Assembly: GCF_041260155.1 (NCBI RefSeq)
Contig: NC_091942.1
Span: 3,834,501 to 3,898,500 of the forward strand
DNA length: 64,000 nt
Direction: 5' to 3'
Source: Ptychodera flava
Taxonomy: Eukaryota > Hemichordata > Enteropneusta > Ptychoderidae
Shown: positions 13,201 through 25,200 of the stretch, piece after piece
Layout: every line of letters starts with the position of its first letter
Position numbering within the stretch: position 1 is the first letter of the stretch
Notes under the pieces: generated by a model
Told to the model about the DNA's origin: nothing
Databases searched by the model: none
The model's input: the letters and a program-made list of their open reading frames with translations, nothing else
Translations under genes and position numbers: made by a program

Positions 13201-16200
13201 ATTGGGCCAGGTCATTTGATAATCATTAAAGGATAGGGGTCATCTTGAGCTCAGTGACATCGAAACTGCAATGCTACAAATCTACACACACTTGTGAACA
13301 TTGGCAACCTTGTCGGATAAATCTGTGAATATAATTGTGTTGTAATGTAGCATTACTGTATGTGGACTGGTTCAAAACCGCTGTGAAAGTTGTATACATA
13401 CTGTGTTCTTCTTTGATGTATAAAGCAAGCCAGGCCGATGATAAGAGCTATGATAATTCCTGCACATATTACACCAATGATTGCTGTGTACACTGTTGGA
13501 AGGTTCTGTGTCTGCGCAGGATCTGTAAAGATACAAGACGTGCAGAAAATTTGTTAATATTCCTACACAGTCCTGTCCAAGAAATACAAACTGTTATATT
13601 CTCTTTCTTCAGTTGTTGGTTTTTTTTGTAACTGAAATTTAGTTTCTGGTTCAGCAATTTCCTTAACTTTTTATATTCATTTATAGGTCCAATCAAATCA
13701 CTGACTGACGTAGCTGCTAGAGATTATCCACTCATTCATGAAAACTCTAAAATGGAAAGATGATTCCCTGCTCAAAAATGACCTTGAGTTTAAATGGCAG
13801 ACACATAGATTTTTAATGTCCTTCAATCATGTAGATTTCAAGAGTAGCTGTCTTGGTTGAATGTTGAGGAAGTGAAAACTTGTGAAAGTTTGGAAATTAC
13901 CAGGTTTCAGATCTGTTTGTAATGGTATTTAATTTTTCATTTTATGTCAACTTAATTTCCATCCTATAAAACCAATCACTTCGCTTTGTTTACCCCACTT
14001 CAGTAAAAGTACCATTAATAGGGTAATTAAAGTACATATTCAATGACCTGTAAGTACACTTACCGGTACAACAAATTTTCAGTAATCCACTGTTGAGTTG
14101 ATCGATAGAGACAGAAAATCAGTGGAAGGGTTCAATGTCAGGGGTCAAAGGTGACAGATGATTGTAGACAAGATACTTACATGTACACACCCTGCCAACA
14201 AAATCACCATGGAACTGAAGAGATTCTTGGTGGGGACATTCTGTAATGCATTCTCCAGAACCCTGCACCACAATGTCTTTACACCTAGGGACCAACAAAA
14301 TTCATTATTAGCAGTTCAGTGAAGTGTGCCCAATCCTATCAGTACAAGGACTTTATTTAGATTCGTCCAGTTGATTTCTGCCGATGGTTATGATCCACAG
14401 TCCCTCCAACCCACAGGTGGTTGGAACTTGGAAGGACTGTGGTTGGTCAAATGAAAGGTGAAAAGGTTGTTCAGCTATACTGTGAACTTTTTATTACCCC
14501 TTATCCTGCCAAGTTCAGATTTCACCATCAGGTCAAGTACAGTTAAAGCAGTGATGTGTAACCCATCTTATTGTGTTGCATTTGAACATTTGAAGGCCCC
14601 TGAAAACACAGATATGCTTTAACATACCCTGTCAAGTACATGTAGGTGAAAATACATAAAAGGTTTTGGCTCAATACCACTTTTCACTAATTGGGCAGAT
14701 GGGGAAGTGACAAGTCTGGCAAGATAAGGGTTGAACCAAACACTTAGAGAAATAGTTGCACATTTCACAGTGGTGTTCAATATTGTTACCTAAATGACCA
14801 CTGCACAGTAACCATTCACTACACGTTTGATTTTGCATTCGTATGACAAGAACATACTCACTGTTAACAATGTCCATATGCAAATATAGATATTAATTAA
14901 TATTAATTAATCTGGGATACTGTTAATGATAGCATCTTCCTAAGATTGATTCAATTAATTTAATGCATTCTTGTTTCATGATCTTCACAGCCGTCGCAGA
15001 ATCTGGGATTGTAACCATTACATTACTATCATCAGTGTTTCCGTTAGTTTTTTCTACTTGCGTACGATGTACGCATAGGCTCTGGGAAAATTGCGTACAA
15101 AGTAAAAAAAGTCGCGTACGGTGACCACTGACCTCATAAAACCAAAACAAAGAAGTACCTCTAATACACAGAGGCTGCCGCTGGTATCAGTGGTGACGTC
15201 ATCGTTCCCTAAATAGACGTCAAACAAATCTATTTTCTCCGCTGTTTCTGCCGTCTAAACTCTTGCATCGCACTTGGAAGTCAAACTCTCCGATCTCTGG
15301 CCCTTGCAGTGTTATCATCATGATGTCATCGATGACGTTCTCATTTAGTCGACTTCGTTTTGATGTTTTTATCCGTCTGTTTTTGGCGTGTCCAAATCGG
15401 TAACTGTTGTGCTTGAAACCGAGGCATGCGGAGTTGAAATTCCAACGTCTTCGGTAGCGTTATTAGGTTCATTATTATCACCCGGCTCCGTGTCACGAAC
15501 ATCGTCGTTAACGCGTGGTTCTGTAGTCTTTGTTGTCTTCCACAGAGAATCGAGTGTCTTTTGACGTTTCGACATATTTATTTACGTCTAGCCCGGTCCG
15601 TGGATAGAGGATCAACAGTCAAATAGCAAATAACACGTGCGTGGAGAAGCGACTCGAAATGATTGTGCAAGCCCGTGGGAAAGAAAAAAAACATCGTGTG
15701 ATGATAAAAGTTATTTGTTTCTAAGTTAATTAGGCACGTCTTGTCATTGGTCGAAAGTCAATGTGCGTGGAAATGATTGACAGCTACAGTATTGATTTGT
15801 AGATAGGAGAAACTATGTTTAGTCTGCCCTGGTATGTGAACATCAACGAACGTGACCTGAAACTCGCTAGGGACGTCTTTGGTACGCGTTCACTCCGTGC
15901 TATTTATAGTTTCAACAGGTCGACGCCCCACTTACTTGCGTGTGCTGAGAACGTCTTTGAACACATACGCGAACAATTTTGATTTTCAGTCGAGAGCCAG
16001 AAATTTGCGTACATCCGTACGCAAGCGATTTTTATTTTGCGTACAGAGCCAAAATATGCGTACAGTACGCAAGTTTGTACGCTAACGGAAACACTGTATC
16101 ATATCTAGAATGTAACTACTAGCTACATGTAACATTACTTTTGCCCTCTGTACCATTAGACTACACTATACATATAACCAGAATTGTATTTTCCAGATTA

Positions 16201-19200
16201 CTTCGAGCTATGGCCAGTAGTTGGTAAAATGCACGTTTCACATTGTTGAAGCTATCGTGCTATGGGCATTTGTATGCCATTGTACATTATAGAACCCAAA
16301 CGTGCAGGACAAACGTGCATGACTAAACACTGTAAAAGTCTGCACGTTAGACATTTTAGACACGTTAGGTGCGTACACGTTAGGTCGGCACGTTACACGA
16401 TAGGTTTGCACGATTGGCATAATACTGTATAGATTTGACCCATGTTGAGAACCTAAAATGACATGCACGTTAGACATTTTAGACACGTTAGGTCCGTATA
16501 CTGTATAGATTTTGACCCATGTTGAGAACCTAAAATGACATGCACGTTAGACATTTTAGACACGTTAGGTCCGTACACGTTAGGTCTGCACGATACAAGA
16601 TAGGTTTGCACGATTGGCATGATAGAGTTAGACCTTACCGTGTTTGTAGGCCATCACGTTAATCTTGAGACATATCGTATAACTTATAAGGTGCCGACCT
16701 AAGATTTACGGAGCTAACGTGTCTAAAATGTCTAACGTGTATGACATGCACGTTAGACATTTTAGACACGTTAGGTCCGTACACGTTAGGTCTGCACGAT
16801 ACACGTTAGACATTTTAGACACGTTAGGTCTGTACACGTTAGGTGTGCACGATACACGATAGGTTTGCACGATTGGCATGATAGATTTTGACCCATGTTG
16901 AGAACCTAAAATGACATGCACGTTAGACATTTTAGACACGTTAGGTCTGTACACGTTAGGTGTGCACGATACACGATAGGTTTGCACGATTGGCATGATA
17001 GATTTTGACCAATGTTGAGAACCTAAAATGACATGCACGTTAGACATTTTAGACACGTTAGGTCCGTACACGTTAGGTCTGCACGATACAAGATAGGTTT
17101 GCACGATTGGCATGATAGAGTTAGACCTTACCGTGTTTGTAGGCCATCACGTTAATCTTGAGACATATCGTATAAGGTGCCGACCTAAGATTTACGGAGC
17201 TAACGTGTCTAAAATGTCTAACGTGTATGTCATTTTAGGTTGTCCACGAGTCAAAATCTATCATGCCAATCGTGCAAACTTATCGTGTAAGGTGCTGACC
17301 ACGTTAGGTTAGGTTTGCACGATACACGATAGGTTTGCACGATTGGCATAATCATGGATGTAAAAAATATTTTTTACATCCATGGCATAATAGATTTTGA
17401 CCCATGTTGAGAACCTAAAATGACATGCACGTTAGACATTTTAGACACGTTAGGTCCGTACACGTTAGGTTTCCACGATACACGATAGGTTTGCACGATT
17501 GGCATAATAGATTTTGACCCATGTTGAGAACCTAAAATGACATGCACGTTAGACATTTTAGACACGTTAGGTCCGTACACGTTAGGTCTGCACGATACAA
17601 GATAGGTTTGCACGATTGGCATGATAGATTTTGACCCATGTTGAGAACCTAAAATGACATGCACGTTAGACATTTTAGACACGTTAGGTCCGTACACGTT
17701 AGGTCTGCACGATACACAATAGGTTTGCACGATTGGCATGATAGATTTTGACCTATGTGGAGAACCTAAAATGACATGCACGTTAGACATTTTAGACACG
17801 TTAGGTCCGTACACGTTAGGTCTGCACGATACAAGATAGGTTTGCACGATTGGCATGATAGATTTTGACCCATGTTGAGAACCTAAAATGACATGCACGT
17901 TAGACATTTTAGACACGTTAGGTCCGTACACGTTAGGTCTGCACGATACAAGGTAGGTTTGCACGATTGGCATGATAGAGTTAGACCTTACCGTGTTTGT
18001 AGGCCATCACGTTAATCTTGAGACATATCGTATAACTTATAAGGTGTCGACCTAAGATTTACGGAACTAACGTGTCTAAAATGTCTAACGCGTATGAAAT
18101 TTTAGGTTGTCCACGAGTCAAAAGCTATCATGCCAATCGTGCAAACCTGACCTAACGTGTCTAAAATGTCAAACGTGTATGTCCAATGAGGGTCTCAAAA
18201 TGAGTCAAGAGCTATCATGGCAATCATGCAAACCTATCGTGTATCGTGCATACCTAACGTGTACGGATCTAACGTGTCTAAAATGTCTAACGTGCATGTC
18301 ATTTTAGGGACTCCAGATAAGTTGAATGGTACAGTCATGATATACACGTTAGACATTTTAGACACGTTAGGTCTGCACGTACACGTTAGGTCTGCACGTT
18401 ACACGATAGGTTTGCACGATTGGCATGATAGATTTTGACCCATGTTGAGAGTCTAAAATGACATACACGTTAGACATTTTAGACACGATAGGTTCTTACA
18501 CGTTAGGTCTGCACGATACACGATAGGTTTGCAAGTTTGGCTTTTTTGGTCACGTTAGTTCCGACCTAACATGTCAAACATGCACTACTAAAATGAAAAA
18601 AAGTCTAAATGAAAAAATCCCGACTTCTGGCCATGGATGATTACTTCGGCTAAGAGTACAACGTAATTACCATTCAACAAGATCAAAATAACCCTACGCC
18701 AGACATGAATGCACACAGATTTGGGTGGGGCTGAACTATAGCCACTGGGCATATTTTCCCTTGACCAATTGTTCACTAGTTCCATTCTCTATTATTTCTG
18801 CACAGTAGTGCACTTGTCAACAGTTTCATAGGCGGTTGGTTTTCAATGAGGTCAATGTCACTTTTTCTGCACCCCCTCCCAAAAAAATCTGTTTTCCATT
18901 CAGCCATGGTCAAAATACTACAGCACAACACAGCAATGTACCTGAACAACAGTACTGTCAGGCATTGCTCACATGTGATGTCACAATTAAGATTAATAAA
19001 ACCCCGGATTAAAGCTCCTTTCACTGTTGTACTGGACAATGGCAAAATTTAAAGAGAAAGTGCTTTTCAAACATGGAAATTATGCTCCTGTAATTGCAGG
19101 GTTTGTGTACGCATTAGCGCACCAGGATCTACTGTACTCCATTATATGGGCAGCAGGCCAGCAGACAGTCAATGTTAATTGAGTTCACTGTGAAAGACAA

Positions 19201-22200
19201 GTGCAAGATTTATGTGTCTGTATAGCTCTGACTCAGTCGCTTCAACTTTACTGTACAGTACCGTATTTGCCATTCCCTTGCAACTGAATTTTAACTGGGA
19301 TGTGTTTGAGTGCTGTGTTTTTTCCCATCAAAATTTTAGTGCAACATTTTACCAATTTTTATGAACTTTTCTGTAATTTTTTTGATAATTTTGGACCAAA
19401 TGAGCACAACATTTCATTGGCCACAGTTTTCTATCAAAATTTTGGCAAAAATCTGACAAAAATTGACTGAGGTATATTTTTATAAGGGCGACAGATATTG
19501 ACTTTGGCGCTCAAAGGGTTAAATCTGTTCTCTAATTCTAATACCAGAAAAAAGTCAAATTTAAACTTATAAAGGCATGTATAGAGAGGAAGCATATTTC
19601 CTGAAATCAAATCATCTGAGTCTGTGTGTTAGATGGGAGCTCAAATGATGTTGGTGTAATCAGCAGTCAGGGCATGTACTGGGAAGTCTCTGGAGACTTC
19701 ATGATATCTGTTTTCAGGGGAAGGCTTGTTCTCATTATGAAACCTGCCACCTTTGCAGCACTGCAGAAACTAACTGAGAATGACAACTGACTCAGCTAGC
19801 TGCAAGCTACAAGAATGTATAATTGGTACTATGACATGAATACTAAATACTTTTTTTTTTGCCTCATTTTTTCTTAGGAAAGAAAATAATTTAGCATCTG
19901 TCACATTGTGGTGGTGACCTGCCCCACTTTCTCAAGCAATGAATTTACAGTACTGAAATAAGATCATAATCTTGCAGCTTTACAATATTAATTCACCTTT
20001 TATCTTGATGAGTTGAAATCTGCAGACTGAATTGAGTTTACTGAAGAGTGTAAATATTACTGATAAGATGGTGGAACAGGCTCAGTTATCTCCTTGTCGC
20101 TGATATCTGTTTGTTGAGAGTTACTTGCAATCCTTCTGAGATTTATTGAAGTAATGCACCGCAGTTAAATATAAATGATTTTGGATTTCAGAGCACTGGT
20201 GTACTTTGCAACTGTAAGGCTTATCCACATCAGCACATCTGTCATTGGTTGTATTTTATTTACTGGGGTGTCAAATATTTTTGGACATGAAAGGTACGGC
20301 TTGATATTTCATAGGAAGGCACTGTTATTATGTGTGTGTACAGCTTTGACATAGAAACTCATAAGTGCTCCAATCAGAAACCAGATTACAATGTAGTTAC
20401 AAGAACACAAATATCAGATGCTGCTCTAAATACACACAATAACAGCTTAACCCTTTGAGTGCTGTAATTTTTCCCACCAAAATTTTACTACAACATTTTA
20501 CCATTTTTTTTTAAATTTTTATGTATTTTTTTGGATAATTTTGGATCAAATGGACATCACATTTCATTGGCTTCAGTTGTTCATCAAAATTTTGGCAAAA
20601 ATCTGAAAAAATTTGACCGGGGTACATTTTTTAAAGGCATTGAAAATTGCATTTTGTGCTCAAAGGGTTAAAAGAATATTCAAGTCAACAGAGACTGTCT
20701 ATGGTACTTGTAAAATATTCAACTGTGCGATTATATTTCTTTATTAAGACAGGTCACTTTGCAATATACTTTATGGTGTGATATTTTTGTGTGCAAATAT
20801 TTAAAAGATTTCTTGTGGTGCACAATGCCACTTCACATCAATTTTTACTCATACCTTTACACCACCATTGTGGATACCCCTATTTCACATATTTTATACA
20901 ATGTACATACATTCATGTTTGAGTTTAAAAAATACTATTTTCATTTTAAAGTTTGGTCATGGAGCTGTCTTACCTGGAGCACTTTGTCACATCAAGACAC
21001 TCAAAGCATCCCTCCACGTTACAAAGATCTGAAACACACAAACAAGACTAAATAATCAACAAACCAAATAGTAGATATGAAATCACTGTGGCAGCTTTTC
21101 AATTGGTTCATGATTGATGACCAGTGCATTCAAGGTGAAACAAGGTCATTCTGTGATTTATGCTCCGAATAACAACATCAAAGATCTGATGACATGCTGT
21201 ACATTAATTAATGCAGTCTCTGGAAACCTGGCAGATGCAATCTTTATCCTTCCACTCACTGTCAAAAAGTATGCAAACAGAAAAAAACACCTCAAATTCT
21301 GATAAATCTGGTGCAGAAAGAATGGTCACTTTACTTATAGGTGAACAATAGATTACTGCATCTTAAAATCGAAAGGAATTATAAATGCATCTTAAAATTG
21401 AAAGGAATTATAAATGAATCTTAAAATCTAAAGGAATCAAACAGAGTGTGTTTGTTTTGAGAAAACTTTCGTTCTTCTCATTTTCCATGAAGTTTCCATA
21501 GGATACACTGTTAAATTGCAGGAAAGCAGAGAAAGATAAGGTTAAAATTAAGGCAAAGGTTTTATTTTTCATCCTTGCACATGTTGATTTGGACGGCAGC
21601 GACAGCCTAATTCATGTTCTCTTCTGAAAAATTCAATATAGAGTGCCAGTACACTAGCCATGGTGAAATACCATCATATCATACAGGGTCCATAAACACA
21701 AAGTCACTTCAAATTCAAGGACTTTCAAGGACTTTTTCAGCAATTTGCGGTGATTTTTGAAAAACAGTGGATGGATTATCAAATTTCCAGAAATTTCCGG
21801 AACTCAATTTCATTTTCAAGGACTTTTCCAGGACTTTCCTAGAGGCTTTGAAGTTCTAGGACTTTCAAGGAGCGTACAGACCCTGCATATATTAATATTG
21901 GTAGGATCACAAGTACGTACCGTACAGTAATATGAACGGTAAACTTTTTGTCATCGTCTTACTGCATGTCACAATGCCTGCTGCACATAATGTATTCCTG
22001 TGTTTATTATTTTCATGTTGTTATTTGATATATGAGGTCAAGAAAAATAACTTAGTTTTAAAAAATATAATAAAATTAACAAGTCATCGTTGATGACACA
22101 GTCCCCACTTGTTAATCAGTATTTTGATTACAGGTCCTCAAAGAGGATAGAGTCCTCTTCATTAGGTCTGTGATAAAAATACTTTTGAATGAATTCGCTT

Positions 22201-25200
22201 GATACATGTCTGAGTTATGGTTCAGGACATGAAAAAAATCGTAACAAAATGGTCGCACAGCGGCCATATTGGATCGCATCACAAAACAAATTGATGTGCA
22301 TAGCTATGACATTGGTCGATGTCCTTGTACCAACTTTGAATAAAATTGGTCAAAACATGCGGATATGCCTGAGAAATGGCTCTGTACATGAAAAAATCGT
22401 AATAAAATGGCCGCCTGGTGGCCATATTGGATCGTATCACAAAACAGATTGATGTGCATATGTATGACATAGGTCAATGTCCTTGTACCAACTTTGAATA
22501 AAATCAGTTGAGATATGCCTGAGTTATGGCTCTGTACATGAAAAAATCGTAATAAAATGGCTGCACAGCGGCCATTTTGATCGTATCACAAAACAAATTG
22601 ACATGCATATCTATGACATTGGTCAATGTCCTTGTACCAACTTGAATAAAATCTGTTGAAACGTGCCTGAGTAATGGCTCTGTACATGAAAAAATCGTAA
22701 TAAAATGGCGCCTGGCGGCCATATTGGATCATATCACAAAACAAATTGATGTGCATATCTATGACATTGGTCAATGTCCTTGTACCAACTCTGAATAAAA
22801 TCGGTCGAAACATGCCTGAGTAATGGCTCTGTACATGAAAAAATCGTAATAAAATGGCCGCCTGGCGGCCATATTGGATCGTATCACAAAACAAATTGAC
22901 ATGCATCTGTATGACATTGGTCAATGTCCTTGTACCAACTTTGAATAAAATCGGTTGGAACATGCCTGAGTAATGGCTCTGTACATGAAAAAATCGTAAT
23001 AAAATGGCCGCCTGGCGGCCATATTGGATCGTATCACAAAACAAATTGACATGCATATCTATGATATTGGTCAATGTCCTTGTACCAACTCTGAATAAAA
23101 TCGGTCAAAACATGCCTGAGTAATGGCTCTGTACATGAAAAAATCGTAATAAAATGGTCGCCTGGCGGCCATATTGGATCGTATCACAAAACAAATTGAT
23201 GTGCATATCTATGACATTGGTCAATGTCCTTGTACCAACTCTGAATGAAATCGGTCGAAACATGCCTGAGTAATGGCTCTGTACATGAAAAAATCGTAAT
23301 AAAATGGCCGCCTGGCGGCCATATTGGATCGTATCACAAAACAAATTGACGTGCATCTGTATGACATTGGTCAATGTCCTTGTACCAACTTTGAATAAAA
23401 TCGGTTGGAACATGCCTGAGTTATGGCTCTGTACATGAAAAAATCGTAATAAAATGGCCGCCTGGCGGCCATATTGGATCGTATCACAAAACAAATCGAC
23501 GTGCATCTGTATGCCATATGAAGTAATCCTTGTATCAAGTTTGAATGAAATCCCTCCAGGCATCTCAGAGATATTTGCGTGAACGGACGGACGGACGCAC
23601 GCAGGCACGCACGGACGGACGCACGCACGGACGCACGCACGCACGGACATGACCAAACCTATAAGTCCCCCCGGACGGTGTCCGTGGGGACTAAAAACCA
23701 TGTCACTGCATTAATTTTGGGAGAGACCTAGAATGAAAAATAAAATCAGCAATATTTTTGGCCTAAATACTTGTTATTCAAGGTCACACCAGACATATTT
23801 CATTTTGTTGCAAGCTTGACTTAGTTGATTTTTTCTGTTTAAAATCTTAAACAAATAAAAGAACAAATGAATGAAATTTGCAAATCTTCGCATTTACTAA
23901 CTTATTTCTCCATGGCTTTGAGAGCTGAAATAATGTTTAGAGAATACTTTATTCATTATTTGAAAACCTTTGAAAACAGAACTGCTTTTCAGGCGTAAGT
24001 CTTGTTACATATGAGCGTTTGGGTTGCTGGCAGGTTGAAATGTTCCATGTGTTAATCCTCTTTCTCCCAAGTGGTATTTATTTCTATGTTCTGTGTATGG
24101 AGCCTGGTAGAAAGCCTTTCTCCCAAGTGGTATTTATTTCTCTGTTCTGTGTATGGAGCCTGGTAGAAAGCGGATTTTAAGCTGTTATTCTGAAGGGGTA
24201 CACTTTGGTACATCAACAAATTTATATTTGAAAAAATTAGAATTGTAATACAGTTTTGAAATCATGTTCAGAATATATGTTCCCAAATTGCAGAAAAAAT
24301 CCTCTGTTTTAACGTGTCCTATTATTAAGTGACCAAATTCATATGTGTAGTGAAATCTTTTTGAATTTCAATTTTAAATTAATTTGTAATTTCTTCTTTT
24401 GTAGTGTAAGTGAACATTTTGTCATTAGAAAGAGTTCTGAATAGATGACAAACACAGATTGAGAAATGTTCACACAGTCCCTGAATTCAAATCAGTAGCC
24501 ATGGGGATTATATTCACACTCTGGTTAGCAATAATTTCACTCCAGTGATCACATTGATTGGAATCAAAACAATGTCAGGAAATCTGCATCACCTGACAAA
24601 TCAAATGAATAGCTTAGAAGAGGCGTTTTATATCTAAATTCAACATCCAGGATAGCCTGTGAATGGTGCAAGTTTTCGCTTCCGATTCCATGGCAATGAT
24701 AGCCTCTGAAAGGAGCAATTTTTCTCTCCAAATTCAGCGGCAGATTGTTAGCTTTATACAAGCTAACAATTTACCAGAGTTGTCTGCATTAAAAATTAAT
24801 CAGAAAGAGTGCTAGCTGTTTTGAGAGTAAAGTAACTGAAATACTGCAACACATTGCTGTTGCAGCATGTACCAGTATGCCTGATGTATGAAAATGTGTT
24901 CAAGGACAGTTGTTGATGGTGACACCTCTGATAGGCATTTCAAATACACTTGTAATATTGCGTGTTTCACCAGACTTATCAGAAATTAATAGCGCCAAAG
25001 TGATAGTAACACTATGAACTAGGAATTTGACATTTACTGTACAATGAGTATGGAATTTCCATCTTTCTTACCATGAAGGCAATCTGAGCCATCTTGACTG
25101 GAGTATCCTTCATCACACACACACAGTCCGTCAACACATTGGCTGTTACGGCCACACAGGGAAGAGTCAGTTTGACATTCAACTGTAATGAACAAAATCA

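Larger units (their letters stand above)
16290..18540. repeat. 117-bp satellite with inverted modules
   Basis: Units of 117 bases built from words such as cacgttaggt and gacattttagacacgttag repeat across 2.2 kb. Five consecutive units at 17374-17973 are nearly identical. A second module (gagttagaccttaccgtg...) occurs at about 16625, 17115 and 17977 and is each time followed by unit fragments in the opposite orientation. The minus strand reads open through up to five units because 117 is divisible by three, but this is not evidence of a protein. Confidence 0.92.
14285..20973 (-). other. 6.7-kb intron of the EGF-membrane gene, mostly repeats
   Basis: Holds the family C element, the hAT-like element, the 117-bp satellite and two copies of the family D element. 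Between 18550 and 19290 and between 19525 and 20445 I see only AT-rich sequence. Confidence 0.6.
22100..23692 (-). mobile_element. Satellite-bearing element with AGTCCCCAC ends, copy 1
   Basis: Inverted ends AGTCCCCAC (22100-22108) and GTGGGGACT (23684-23692) enclose a 150-bp tandem array and, at the right, a leader that read on the minus strand has ccgtgcgtgcgtccg runs and tcacgcaaatatctc. The same leader is found on the plus strand at 47998-48110, so this copy is inverted relative to the one at 47998-50037. No transposase is present. Confidence 0.75.
21029..25071 (-). other. 4-kb intron of the EGF-membrane gene
   Basis: Carries the hAT-like miniature element and the satellite-bearing element at 22100-23692, plus a 56-base tandem duplication at 24061-24172. 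No exon seen. Confidence 0.6.

Noticed and set aside
17374..17973. 199-residue minus-strand ORF of five 39-residue repeats
   Set aside because: It is the 117-bp satellite read in one frame; no start context, domain or splice support, and inverted units break it on both sides.
22185..23500. Regularly spaced repeats as a CRISPR array
   Set aside because: Spacer and repeat are not separable; whole 150-bp units repeat, and the window is eukaryotic.
22586..23701. Minus-strand ORFs of 162 and 198 residues
   Set aside because: Products of the 150-bp array and its microsatellite leader; the frame is open only because the unit length is divisible by three.
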